Positions 12,501 to 23,946 of a stretch of DNA of 64,000 nt are shown here, in pieces (the first letter of the stretch is position 1; each line of letters starts with the position of its first letter). A program made the translations under genes and the position numbers. The DNA is from Epiperipatus broadwayi (lineage: Eukaryota; Onychophora; Udeonychophora; Euonychophora; Peripatidae). The notes under the pieces are model-generated. The model saw only the letters and a program-made list of their open reading frames with translations, ran no database searches and was not told the origin of the DNA. The stretch lies in the NCBI GenBank assembly GCA_028023455.1, contig JAQFVV010012423.1:1439273-1503272 (forward strand). Direction: 5' to 3'.

Positions 12501-15164
12501 AGATATTTTTGACAGTATATTTATCAAGTAGCCAAAAATTATATAATTTTTTTATCTATTGGTGAAGACAATCTGTATTAGTTTTATAAGTTAGAATGTG
12601 ATCAGAGTTTTATTGTTAAACAGATCATGATTTAATCAAATATGCTTAAGCTAATATTCTAGATTACAAAAAATATTGAATGCTTTTGGGAATATCAGAA
12701 ACTGGTTTAAAATTTTTGATAAGCACAAGATGGCAGTAGTTAGAACAAACAAAACAAAAAACATTTAAATTGGAAACAAACTTAAAAAATGAAAACTATT
12801 TTGTTAAAGATATTTGTGAAACCAGAAGGAAGTTCCAACACTGTGCAATTTTATTTAAAAATGCCTTTAGATAGTTTAACAGTGGCTGAAAGTTTATATA
12901 AAAGATTTATGTCAAGATCCATTCTGTGAGTTTATCTGTAGAAAAAAAAAGACTTTAACAATAGAAAATTAGGTCCATTAATTTGAAGTCACTGGTAAAA
13001 AATAACTCATAAAAATTAATTATATAGACTTTTTATTTTATTTTATCAAAAATAGAAAATTTAATAAAAGTGAAAGAAAAAATGAGAAAAAAACAAAGAA
13101 CAAATTTTAAAGGTAAATTTTGTAAAGAAGTCCACAAATCCAAGTGGCCACTAAAAGTATATACAAACTTATCCAATTCTAGTCATTGTGTTTTTGTTAG
13201 AAGAAATGTTAAAGGTCAAAGAAGATTAATTTGAAAAAAAAAATGTTTATTTTAATATCAATTATTTATTTTAAATGTAAAACAATATTTAAAATGAATA
13301 AAAAGGGAAATTTCACAACATGCACACAATTATTGTTTGAATATGTTTATACAATATTAAAATAAGAACGTGTGAATTTAAAAAGAATAAAACCACAACT
13401 GTCAAAAATATATTATTTAATATTGAACATAATAATTATAATTAAACAATAAAAACATTTGATCCAAAATAATACAAATAATGTAATGTTTTTAAGCAGT
13501 TTCAAATTTCATATAACAGAAAAAGATGTAAATACTAAAAAACAATTAAAATTAAATAAATTTATTTTAAAAAATCTTATTTATTATTAATATATAAAAC
13601 TAAATATCATAATGGTAATAAATATAATACTATTCAATGGTAAAAAAGGACTAGATTTTAAATAAACCTGTTAGATTATAATATTTTTAAAAACCAAAAC
13701 CACTTACTGTTAAATTATCTGTAGTTATCAAATATAACATGATTTATTTGAAGCTTATGGGGAAAAAATTAAAAAGATGAAATAATTTTATCAGAGCTAT
13801 AACAAATCATATTAAGAATGTGGTGAACAATGACATATTATATCCCTCTACTGTTAGCTTGAAAAATTATTATAAGCAGAATTGGTATATTATCTCCTAT
13901 TTTCAGATCAGTTTCTGGCTTGGGTCTTCATCAGCAATGGCTAGTATTCAAAAATGGAAACAATACACTTATGCATATGTTACTTTTTAATTTTTTTTCT
14001 ATCCCAGACAGTAACTTATTCAAAGGATAAAAGTTTCTTACAGTTGTAATAAAATTGAGATTTCTAAAATATATAACTATGCAAATGACATAATTTGGGA
14101 TCAGAATTGAGAAAATTTCAGAATTATTAGCATGAATAATATAAAAAAATAAAAGATGACTGTCAGATGCTTAATGTTATTAATTCCAGCTGTGAATTCT
14201 ATTCTTTTTGATAAAGTTAGAAATAGTAATTGTTTTAGAGGTGTGGGCTTTTAAAGCTCTACACCATCTGTTCTCCATTGATTATTCAATCATACAATAG
14301 ATATCTTTATAATAGTGAAAAGTACTGTGCTTGGAAGCACTTGAATAAATGTATAAAAATGTCATATGATGAGGATCAGTTGTTTTGTAATCATAATAAA
14401 TAGTTGCCTAGCAACCCAAACTGTCCTTGGGCAGAAAACTTAACATATATATTATACATACTTGCTTTTTTTGACAGTGATAGTATTTATAAATATAATC
14501 ATGATAGAATATTGAAAATTAAATAACTTTAGTAAATTAATACAAAAATGTTTTGATAATTTATATTCCTCCTAAAAATTATCAGTAAGTAAATTTTTAG
14601 TAATTAATGTTATTTACCTTATTCTTGCTTTTAGCTGAAATAGATTTGAACTAATAGTTATTTGAAGAATAAAATTTAGAATGTGCAGTACATTAATTTC
14701 TTTTGCCATTAGATGAAAAACTATAATTATCAGTTGAAAGAAAAAGAAAACTTTACAAAAACTCAAATTCCCAACAGAAGTATATCTAATAACATGTAAT
14801 TCAAGTCATTTGTTAAGGTTGTTTTTCTTAAAATCTCCTAGGATCTGCACTTTTGTTCAAATTTTTGAATCTTTCTGTTCTTTTTTTTTTACTATCACCT
14901 ATTTCTCTTCAGATGCATGCACACAAATTTCTAAACATATGTGTTTAAATAAATATTATTTAAAAGTAAAAAATGAAATAATTTTTTTAAACATAAAAAT
15001 TTTACAGACATGTTGCAATACATTCAGCCAGTCATCAAAATATTCGAATTTTTCAAGCACAAGTAAAAAAAATTTAAATTTGAAATTGTATTATTTTATT
15101 ATCTAATATCTCTTTTAAACTAGTTGAAATGGAGAAATCCATACATAATCACTTTTATTTTTTT
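9551..15164. other. AT-rich sequence, no gene recognised
   Basis: No convincing coding frame. The plus strand is visibly A-rich between about 11 and 14 kb, unlike the T-rich first kilobases. A less AT-rich patch at about 14225-14440 contains a palindrome around GGCTTTTAAAGC and the X-box-like site listed separately. Confidence 0.5.
14403..14415. promoter_or_regulatory. RFX X-box-like palindrome
   Basis: The sequence GTTGCCTAGCAAC has inverted half-sites GTTGC and GCAAC around CTA. It fits the published X-box consensus RYYNYY-N(1-3)-RRNRAC with a one-base spacer. RFX factors bind such sites upstream of ciliary genes in animals. No gene is recognised nearby, so function is only inferred, and a chance match is possible. 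Confidence 0.3.
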
Positions 15165-15690
15165 TATTTTTTAAAATAATTTTATTGTTACTAAAATACA
15201 TGATTTAGCTATGCAAGACTAGCACTTGAAATATGCTGACTCAATTATGACTAAGTCTCTTGTGTTCTTTTCAGCAGGGATGGAGGCCTTGACTGGTAGG
15301 AATCTCATTGTCCTGGGGCGAGACCCCCGTAAAGGCTCCATGTGCTGATAAAAAGGAATTTGGTTGACAGAAGCAAGTCTTTTGCTTGCAGGGCCTTCTG
15401 CTGGGAGTTAAAGATTGCTGATGGTTTAGGTCTCGGAAGCGTAAATATAATTGTGCACCTGGCCATCCATATAGCATATGAAATAAAGACAGCCAGATAG
15501 ATGATTGGGAAGTCACCAGAGTGCAGACAGTTCTTGAGGTCAAGAATTTTTAGAAGAGGGATACTGCACTCATCATTGATGGACTGCTTAATGTCCTGAT
15601 AGCCAGGACAGAAGAAAATAATGTGGTCAAATGTTTCATCTCCTCTGTGACAGATATAGCACATTCATCACTTTTAGTTAATAGAAAAAT
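15165..15690 (-). pseudogene. LINE ORF2 C-terminal fragment
   Basis: The minus strand encodes about 119 residues starting with a Cys-rich motif CYICHRGDETFDHIIFFC (C-X2-C-X8-H-X4-C), the same spacing as the C-terminal zinc motif of the LINE at 23.9 kb (CWLCHRETETQEHFLFTC). Such a motif closes ORF2 in L1/Tx1-type LINEs. After the stop there is a short 3' UTR with AATAAA and an A-rich end near 15165. No RT domain lies upstream, so this is a strongly 5'-truncated copy, from a different subfamily than the 24-kb element because the two proteins differ widely outside the motif. Confidence 0.65.
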
Positions 15691-16205
15691 GTAATTATTG
15701 GTATTCTGAACAGTTTTCAAATATATGTATCATTGGCTATTTTGTATAACAATGTCGAAAATAATTTTTCTTTTTTTTTTAAGTCTAAGCTCTAAATATT
15801 GTTTTTCAATATAATTTTTGCCTATAAACTAAGGAAATTCTTTAACTCCCATTTTCAGTTATTTCAAAAATATTTTCTTTTTTGTTAATTTAATAAATCT
15901 TTTGTTGTTCCATTATCAGTAAACAACTTCTTTACTAAAACTATATTCAAAGACTTAAATATTCTTTAATTTCTAGATACACATAAAAATTCATGAAAAT
16001 TAGAGTTTTTCATTACACTTTTACAAAGAATAATCAAAAAATATATATCATTTAATAAAGAAGCAACTGTGTGTTCGAAGAAGACACTAAACTTTTATGT
16101 CAAGGTTTCTAAAAATATAATTTCATCTTAAAAAAAACAGAAAAAAAAAAATGGAAGAAACAAAGTAAAATTAGATCTAAATATATATACAATCAAACAA
16201 TCACA

Positions 16206-16705
16206 ATGTGATTATATATATAAAACATTCTATACAATTATTTAAATAGTAAATGCTGTTGTAGTAAATGACATATACTTCCACTTAGCATTCGACAATA
16301 CTTATAATAGGAATAAAAATATAAAGAGAAGAATGACCACTTTCTTATTGCATTCCCTTTCGTTATAAAAAATATCAAAAATAAAAGCAGGAGAAATGAA
16401 CATTTGTTGTAAGTTATTTATTAAACAGATTTATTTTTATTTAACAAAATAAATAAATTTCTTATTTTAAAACTTTCTAACAAATATTTAAATGATAAAT
16501 ATATAAATATAAGCTATCATAATAAATATTTAGATTAATTAATATTCACTCCTCCAGCTTTATTTTATAACCAAAGAGAATTTAATAATAAAGTAGGCAT
16601 TTCTTATTGTATATATTGTTGAGTGCTAAGTGGGAGTATATATCATTTACTACAACAGAATTTACTATTTAAATGATGGGATAGAATGTTATATATATAT
16701 TATGA
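16206..16705. mobile_element. Long inverted-repeat (MITE-like) element
   Basis: The left arm (about 16213-16310) and right arm (about 16606-16703) are inverted copies sharing GTAGTAAATGACATATACTT-like and TTTACTATTTAAAT-like blocks, about 85-90% alike by eye. Weaker similarity extends inward, around CCTTTCGTTATAAAA on the left and its complement near 16570. The core is AT-rich and has no transposase frame, so it would be a non-autonomous foldback element. Target duplication is not clear. Confidence 0.6.
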
Positions 16706-19290
16706 CTATCGATAAACAGACTCTCAGAATTTAAAATAATGAATTATTAAGCTATATATAAATCATTTACCATATGAACTGGATAACAACGGACATTTTA
16801 TTCTATCTAATTATATCCTCCAATAACTCAATTTTTATGTAATATAATGTAATAACAAAACTTATGAAAATAACTTTCTCTTTATAATCTGTAAATAATT
16901 ATTTTATAGATAATAAAATCATAATAATTAAATAATGACATTTTTTCTCATTTGTTCTTCAATCATGTTTAAATGCTCTTGGCGATAATAATAAATTATA
17001 ATTTTCAAAATTATATAAAAATAGAAATATATAAAAACATTATATGACCATAAATTTACTTAGCACACGAAAATGTGACTACATAAAGATACAAAAAGTC
17101 AAGCAATTTTGAATAAATATAAAATATGATTTATAAATAATAATAATTAAATACTAATGATAAATATATAAATGGTAGAATGTTTTCTTGGATATCTTTC
17201 TTGAACTACATAATGATATTTAAATTCAGATATATTCTTAAATTTTAAGTATGATTTCTCCATATGTTGTAATACAAATTAGAGCTCATAACAAATCAAA
17301 TGTCATGTAATTTTCTTATTTCAAATATTTACTTTTGCAATAATCTTGTAGTCATTTATATGCCCATTTAAATTTCTTTTCTCTAGAAAATGAGTTTCAT
17401 TATAAACAATTATACCAATCTTAAATCTTAATATCTGATTAAGATATTGTTTTCCATTTCAGTTTCTGAAGAATTAGCATTAAACAAAACTGATATACTT
17501 CCTACATACTTATATTTTTAAAATAAGATCCATGAAAAAGGGTGATTTAGGCCAATTGGACAAGATAGTCTATATTTACACTAGCCTTTTAAGGTTATCT
17601 TCACCTCTGTAAAGAAAAGAATTCCTAAATAGAATTGCCTAAACATACAATATTTTCTGAGCTGAAGCTTGTGCCCCAAATCCAATCTCAAATAATTATT
17701 ATTCATTGCACTGGCTCATGTACTGACTACAATTATAACCCATAAAATTTGTCTCCAACATAGCTTTTTTAGTGTTAAGAGTTTGTACCCAAAAACATAA
17801 AAAAAGAATATTGGAGTCAGAATTTTTATGTGTAATTAAAAATAAAAATAAAACTGCCCAATTCCTATTTTTACAGATTATGTGGATAATTAATGATATG
17901 AGATCTTCATGATCAATGGGTCCTACATTAATGTTTATGGCAAGAAATTTAAAAAAAAAAAAAAACTATTTTTGATAAGGCAAGTGTTACTAGTTAATTA
18001 TAGTTAACCTCCATACTTAAAGAATTATTTACTACTTGTGTATTCCAAAAATAGTCTAAATTTTGTGCCCAAAGTTTTAATTTATAGAGGAGAAAAATTA
18101 ATTCAATTTGAAAGAGTATGAGTATAATTAAGAAACATTGTTAGAACTTTGTTAAGATCTCCAGTATATTACAGATATTAGTAGAAATAGATTAACTATA
18201 TTTAGTAAACATTGAAAGTGAATAAATAGGATATGAAGCCAGTGATATATCAACACAACATTTTATACTAGTACTAGTTACAATAAAGGTCCATTTTAAA
18301 GGGAGGTATATGTAAATAAAATTGATTTTTTCCCATGCGTCTTTGCTTGTCTGACTTTGATTAATTCTTCAATATTTTTTCATGTCCTTAAAACATTTTT
18401 TCCTAGCAATATATGAAATCTTGTTGAGTGTTATTCTCAGGTTACTTATAGAATCACAAGTGGTGGATATTTGAATGACCTTCAGATATGAGAATTAAAC
18501 ATGAATATCCTATAAACAGTACCTGAACATAATAATTTTCTGCTGCATAGTAGGGCAAGATATTGGTTTATCAAAAACTAGATAAAAGTTTTGCTACAGT
18601 CTTTCTTTTCTATCTCTTTTCCTTATGGTTTTAAATCATTTATGTTAGTGTTGATCCTGATCATTAGGAATCTCTCATATCATTAGTCATCTTTCTATAA
18701 TAAGTGATAGTGGAACTGTTTGCTTGTGCAACCATATTTTTATACCTATAGGTACAACAATTCTTACCCCTATTCTTTTATTTTTGTTTTAGTATAACAT
18801 TTTTCTAAAGCAGTACAATCTTTAATGAAATAGTTTAGAATTGGATTGAGGCCAGGAATTTCAATTTGGCAAGGAATGTATTTAAAGGAAAAGGTAATGT
18901 AAAAATGCTCTGTCTCACATAATCTGTTTAGATTATTATGCCTGGCGGATTATTTATTAAAACGGATAGACATAATTATATTATCAGTTGCACTAGTAAA
19001 GTAAGAATTAATAATAATATTAGAGATAATTAGTATAATATTTTATTTCTAAATCAAAGTACATAGAATGCATACATGATACAAACTCTTAAAGCCCTGA
19101 TTGGAGGATAGCACTGGCAGCTTAGAAATTGTTAAGATATGAGATTGACATAACTGTTTTTCTTAGTAAAACTTATCTTTCAAAGAAATAAAATTTAATA
19201 AAATAGATAATTGACTATAACTTTTTTATAAGCAAATTAACCAATGACAAAAATTGCATAGTGGTGGGTTTACTGCAAAGTCTAAGAGAA
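16706..19290. other. AT-rich sequence, no gene recognised
   Basis: No coding frame, RNA gene or clear repeat identified. Confidence 0.45.
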
Positions 19291-19299
19291 TTGGGAAAT

Positions 19300-21830
19300 T
19301 TTTTTATGTTTCAATGAATGGCTAATGCTGTTAAAATTCAGTATGCAAAAATGTGACTTCTCATTTTATTAAAATATATGCTCCAGTGTTAGATTCAGAG
19401 TATATAAAAAGCTTTTATTCTTTGTTAAATTACATTATTATATCAGTACTATTTAAAAATTAACTTTTTTGGAGACTTCAATAATGATGTGATCGTACAA
19501 GAGTTGATTTTTAACCAAACTATTATTGGAAATAATGATATTGCTACTGTAAACTTAAATGATTTACTATTATTAAATTTTTGCACATATTATAAAAAAG
19601 ACAAAAACATCATAGTAAAGAAACAAGAGTACATCTATGCTCAAAAAAGTGATTTTAATAGATAACATTATTGCTAGGAGTTAAAATACAAGAAATGTTT
19701 ATACTACTAAACATCACATGATCACCATTATTTATGCTTACACAAGCTGTTTACACAGAGTAAAAACTTTCCATATAGTAGTGCCACTCAGTGCAAGCTA
19801 GAAAAATCAATAGAATCCACAAGTTAGAAACTAGTCTGTTGATATTGAATGAACAGATACTGGATAGGAATTTTATGCACAAACTTTCCTGCATCCATTA
19901 ATTACTCTAGCTTGTACTGAGTGGTGCTACTGTATGGATAGTTTGCCTCTATGTAAAAGTTTATATTACCTGAAGATTTACAAATGCATATTGTTGGATA
20001 GTTAATAGATTAGTATTTTCTAATGTTAAGTAATAGATACAATAAAAATAGATATTATTTTAATCATAATCACAAAAACAAATAAAAAGATGTGTTTTTA
20101 AAAGCATATACTAGCCATATTAAATTTCAACACTCTAAATACGAAAATTGTTACCATCAATTTATAGAATTGTCATATTACTGAAGCATGGAATTCTCTT
20201 AGGAAATGGCTTATTAATATGAATAATTCTATTCTTGGTTTAACTAAAGAAAAAGATTCATGACTACAATGATCTTATTATTAATGATTGATTGTAGGGA
20301 AACATCTGTCATTTTTTGCTTGACAGACTAATAAATTGAATGTGAAATTATGTTATATATGCAAGCATTAAAGGCAGGAGTTTGGATTAAGAAAAGATTT
20401 TAAAATGTTTGGTTGACTAAAATTGCAAAGAAGATACAAATGCTCTCTGATTATAGTTATTTTATATTTTTTTAATGCATTGAAAATAACTTATGAATAT
20501 AAAAAATAATATAATAATTCTATTAAATCCACAAATAATAATTTCTTATGTTGATGACAATGATATTTCAAACAGATGGAAGAGTATTTGATAATCTTTT
20601 GAATAGTGATACAACTATTGAATTGATGACATTTAATGATATATCTATTTTAACTATTCATTTAGATATCAATAAAGATATCCAGCTTAGAAAAGTTAAG
20701 ACATCTCTTTATAATCTTAAAAATGAAAATAGTGCAGACATAAAGAAATATCTGGTAGAGTATAAACATATGCTGATGACATGTTAATTTCAGATAAATT
20801 GGAATTTTTTTAGCAATATACGCACTCATGAAGTTGTGCTGTCTCATCTTAAAGATGCTTCTAATTGTTACAATTGTAAAAATAAAAGGAAGAGACAGTA
20901 TTGCAATAATTAGCAAAGAGAATCAATATTTCATTACAGAAAAGTTACAAGTATTTTCTTGAATAAGTTACTTCCAGTTATCTGCTATAGACATGATTTT
21001 TGTTAGAAGACAAAAATTAAAAAAAATATTGTCAATAAAAGAGTGATTTTTTATATTGTCTTTACTGACTTGGTCAAAGTAATTGACTCAATTAATTTGA
21101 TAAGTTTATGTTTTTGCTTGAAATTTTTGTATTTCTACTAATTTTTATTCATATTACCCAGCTTTCTGTAGGATGAATTAAGAAAAAAGTTATTACTCCT
21201 ACAAGTGTAAAATTTAAGGCTTGAAATGAAAACTGTTGTTAAATAAAAATATGTATTACAAGTTTGATTTTTATGACAATAATTTTCAGAACAATTTATA
21301 TGCAGATTAATGATCAAGTACAAAGATGCAGTACTGATTTGATAGAGGAAATTTTCATTTGAATTGATTAAAGGAAAAAAACAAGACTTCAATTTTTTGG
21401 CTTCTGGATTTACACTATGCTGTTAACTGTCTATACTTGCCAATTCAAAGGATTATAAGATTTTTAATGTTTTCAATACAAAATATAAAACTTTGATTAA
21501 GTTATTAGCAGTTAATAAATTCAAGTCTTATTTTCCAATGAAAGATGAAAATCTTTAACTTTTAGCTTGTATGATTATTAAGTTGAGAATGTAAACCAGT
21601 TGAAATATCTTGGTAGTTTTCTAAATAGAAAAGTGGACTTAGATGCTGAGGTAGATCACAGACTCCAGTATGCTGCTGCTGATATTAATAAGTTAAAAGC
21701 TAAGATATTTCATTACAAAAAAATAACTATTTCACTAAATTCTATGTATATAAAATTGCTATTTTGCATAACTTATTGTATGGAAGTAAAACTTAAACAG
21801 CATATTAACATAAATGTGCTATAGAAATTC
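19300..21830 (+). pseudogene. Decayed RTE-like LINE (endonuclease-RT)
   Basis: Fragments in different frames appear in the order expected for an RTE-type LINE. Near 19370-19490 there is an endonuclease piece reading like IYAPVLDSEYIKSFYSLL followed by FGDFN. At 20690-20770 comes a thumb-linker-like EVKTSLYNLKN-type segment. At 20890-20920 a QYCNN block matches the usual CNNYRGISLL position. At 21050-21110, FYIVFTDLVKVIDSIN matches the RT motif containing the first catalytic Asp. At 21600-21790, MKYLGSFLNRKVDLDAEVDHR matches the conserved post-RT segment. Stops and frameshifts are everywhere, so it is an old dead copy. A foldback element splits it at 19.7-19.97 kb. Confidence 0.6.
19709..19965. 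mobile_element. Foldback element family C, copy 1
   Basis: The left arm carries CATATAGTAGTGCCACTCAG and the right arm its complement near 19920-19936 (GAGTGGTGCTACTGTATGG). The outer left part has ACATCACATGATCACC, also seen in the copies at 60.3 and 63.9 kb. No coding capacity. It lies inside the decayed RTE-like LINE, so it arrived after that copy. Confidence 0.7.
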
Positions 21831-22200
21831 CATTTAACCTCAAAAACTACTTTCTTCAAAAAATATAGTTATTACATACCACCAAGAAATTAATTAGATA
21901 GCAATCAATAAAGTATCCATTTTAAAGAATATATACAATTTTATTAACGAAAATGACCTAATACATGTTTTGTAAAAGAAATTTTTAAAAATGTAAATTT
22001 TTGATATTTAAAAAATAAAACTTATTGTAAATAATTCATTATACAATTTTAGAACGATTTATTTTTACAAAGATCCACATCAAAAGCATTAAAGATGCAA
22101 ATATTTTACAGAAAAACCTAAACAGTGGAGAAAACAACTACTTCATGCTTCCAAATCAAGATGCTTCAGATTCACTTTTATAAGTGGACATTTAGGTTAA

Positions 22201-23008
22201 AGATAAGACAGCTGCTCTTATCTTTATAAAAGTCACTATCTTGTGTGTGGTTTGGAAGGTTCCCTCTATCAGCAAAATATGCTTGATTATTACGAATTTT
22301 AAAGTGCATCGAATACAGGTTGTCCCGAAAGCACTTGGCAGTAAAAATTTTGACAATTTATTAATAGCTTCATTAACTGTGCGCAGAGCATATATATATA
22401 TATATATTAAAATTAACTTTATGATTAAAAAAAATTAAATTTATTATACAAATACTATGTGCTGGTATCAGATAACACATAATAAATACACAGAAAGCTA
22501 AACTATACAGAATATTACTTACAAATGATTCTCTGCTTCAAACAATACTAAGAAGATAGACAAAAGTGTACAAAATGTGTTTTAAATTAACAGCAGACAA
22601 ACTTATATGACTTTATAGAATCCCAGTTCATAGCAATTAAAGTTTAAAGAAGCTTTGTACACTTTTAAAAATACAATAGTAAGATTGTAAGGCTAATAAT
22701 CATTCAGTATGTTTTTCAACTTTCTTTATATAATATAACAAAGTATTTATGAAATGAATAAACAAGTTAAACTTTTGTATGCCTTTCATAAAGAGTCAGA
22801 CCCCATTTACATTATAAACTCTTGTACTGATTATTTACATTGAAAACTGTGACTGAGATATAAAATGAAAAGCTACAATTAAGCACAGTGTTGGTATCTA
22901 TCCGAAAAAAGAATTTGCTGCAAAAAAGTTAACATATAGCATTATAAAATATCAAATAAACAAAATAATGGAATACTTTGTATTGTTTTAGCAAAACTCA
23001 TTTATAGG

Positions 23009-23010
<2 letters not shown>
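22201..23010. other. AT-rich sequence between LINE remnants
   Basis: No gene seen. A short (TA)n tract lies near 22390. The RTE-like copy may extend somewhat into the start of this interval, but I cannot trace it. Confidence 0.4.
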
Positions 23011-23054
<44 letters not shown>

Positions 23055-23125
23055 CATCATCATGATCATCATCATCATCATCATCGTCGTCATCATCATC
23101 ATCATCATTATTATTATTATTATTA
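23011..23125. repeat. Compound (TTA)n-(TCA)n-(TTA)n microsatellite
   Basis: Reads as (TTA)n to about 23053, (TCA)n with a few TCG units to about 23107, then (TTA)n again. It abuts the 3' end of the LINE remnant at 23126 (minus strand), so part of it may be the LINE's own tail. Confidence 0.9.
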
Positions 23126-23600
23126 CGTTTTAAAGGAACTTTATTGATTTCCAAAAGTTACATATTTACAAGATCATACGTTACAACATAAGTTTACATC
23201 AATATGGTTACATATTATTTATGAGGGCGTATATAGAAGGTAAAAATAATAATTATGATTACATATATTCAAAGAAAAAAAATTAAAATGGTTACACATT
23301 TACAAAGATCATAGGTTACAACATACATATACATCAATATGGTTATATATAACCGATTAAGAAGTATATATAAGGTTACATAAAAATCAGTTGTGATTAT
23401 GTATATTAAGAAAAAAAAGATTATATAAATTAATACAGGTTACATATGTAATATAGTTTTTCAGTATCTAATTCTTTTTTTTTCCCATAGGCATTCAATA
23501 TTATCTACACAATAAATGAAAAGGCTTTTGTAGCAATTACAAATATTATAGGTTACATCAAAAAATTACATCCATATGGATACATATAAAAATTGATTAT
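23126..23600 (-). mobile_element. LINE 3'-UTR remnant with 134-bp tandem repeats
   Basis: On the minus strand it ends with AATAAAGTTCCTTTAAAACG followed by (TAA)n, very like the 3' end of the next LINE (CAATAAAGTCCTTTTGAAAG). Two tandem units begin at about 23157 and 23291 (period about 134), each containing a GGTTACA-type block, a GATCAT..GGTTACAACAT block and CATCAATATGGTTA. Partial units follow near 23439 and 23535. No ORF2 coding sequence remains. It is read as a 5'-truncated copy of a related LINE. Confidence 0.6.

Positions 23601-23601
<1 letters not shown>

Positions 23602-23690
<89 letters not shown>
23602..23690. repeat. (TTA)n microsatellite at LINE 3' end
   Basis: About 30 TTA units. 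It sits exactly at the 3' terminus of the LINE at 23691-28985, so it is either the element's simple-repeat tail or a pre-existing target. Confidence 0.95.
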
Positions 23691-23691
<1 letters not shown>

Positions 23692-23946
23692 CTTTCAAAA
23701 GGACTTTATTGAATATAACAAGAAAAAGGTTACATTTATAACTATTTTACCATATGCAGATGAATTGAAGTTAGTATAAATAAGTTGAAAATTGTAATTG
23801 GGGGAGGGAGAACAATAAAGACAAAGGATATGCAGGTGGTTTAAAAATTTGAGTTTACATTTTTTTCTTTAAAATATACACATCCAATTAGTTTTGTGCA
23901 CTTGTAAGGTTCTTAGTTCTGTTTTTTATTAGTCTTTTTTTTTCAT

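Noticed and set aside
14225-14420. Possible tRNA or snRNA gene in the GC-richer patch
   Set aside because: No A/B boxes and no cloverleaf; only a palindrome and the X-box-like site.
22311-22340. CAGGTTGTCCCGAAAGCA preceded by TA, like a mariner-type terminus
   Set aside because: No matching inverted end and no transposase frame nearby; one 18-base resemblance is not enough.
23011-23690. Regular short repeats considered as a CRISPR-like array
   Set aside because: They are trinucleotide microsatellites and a LINE 3'-UTR tandem repeat; there are no unique spacers, and the DNA is eukaryotic.
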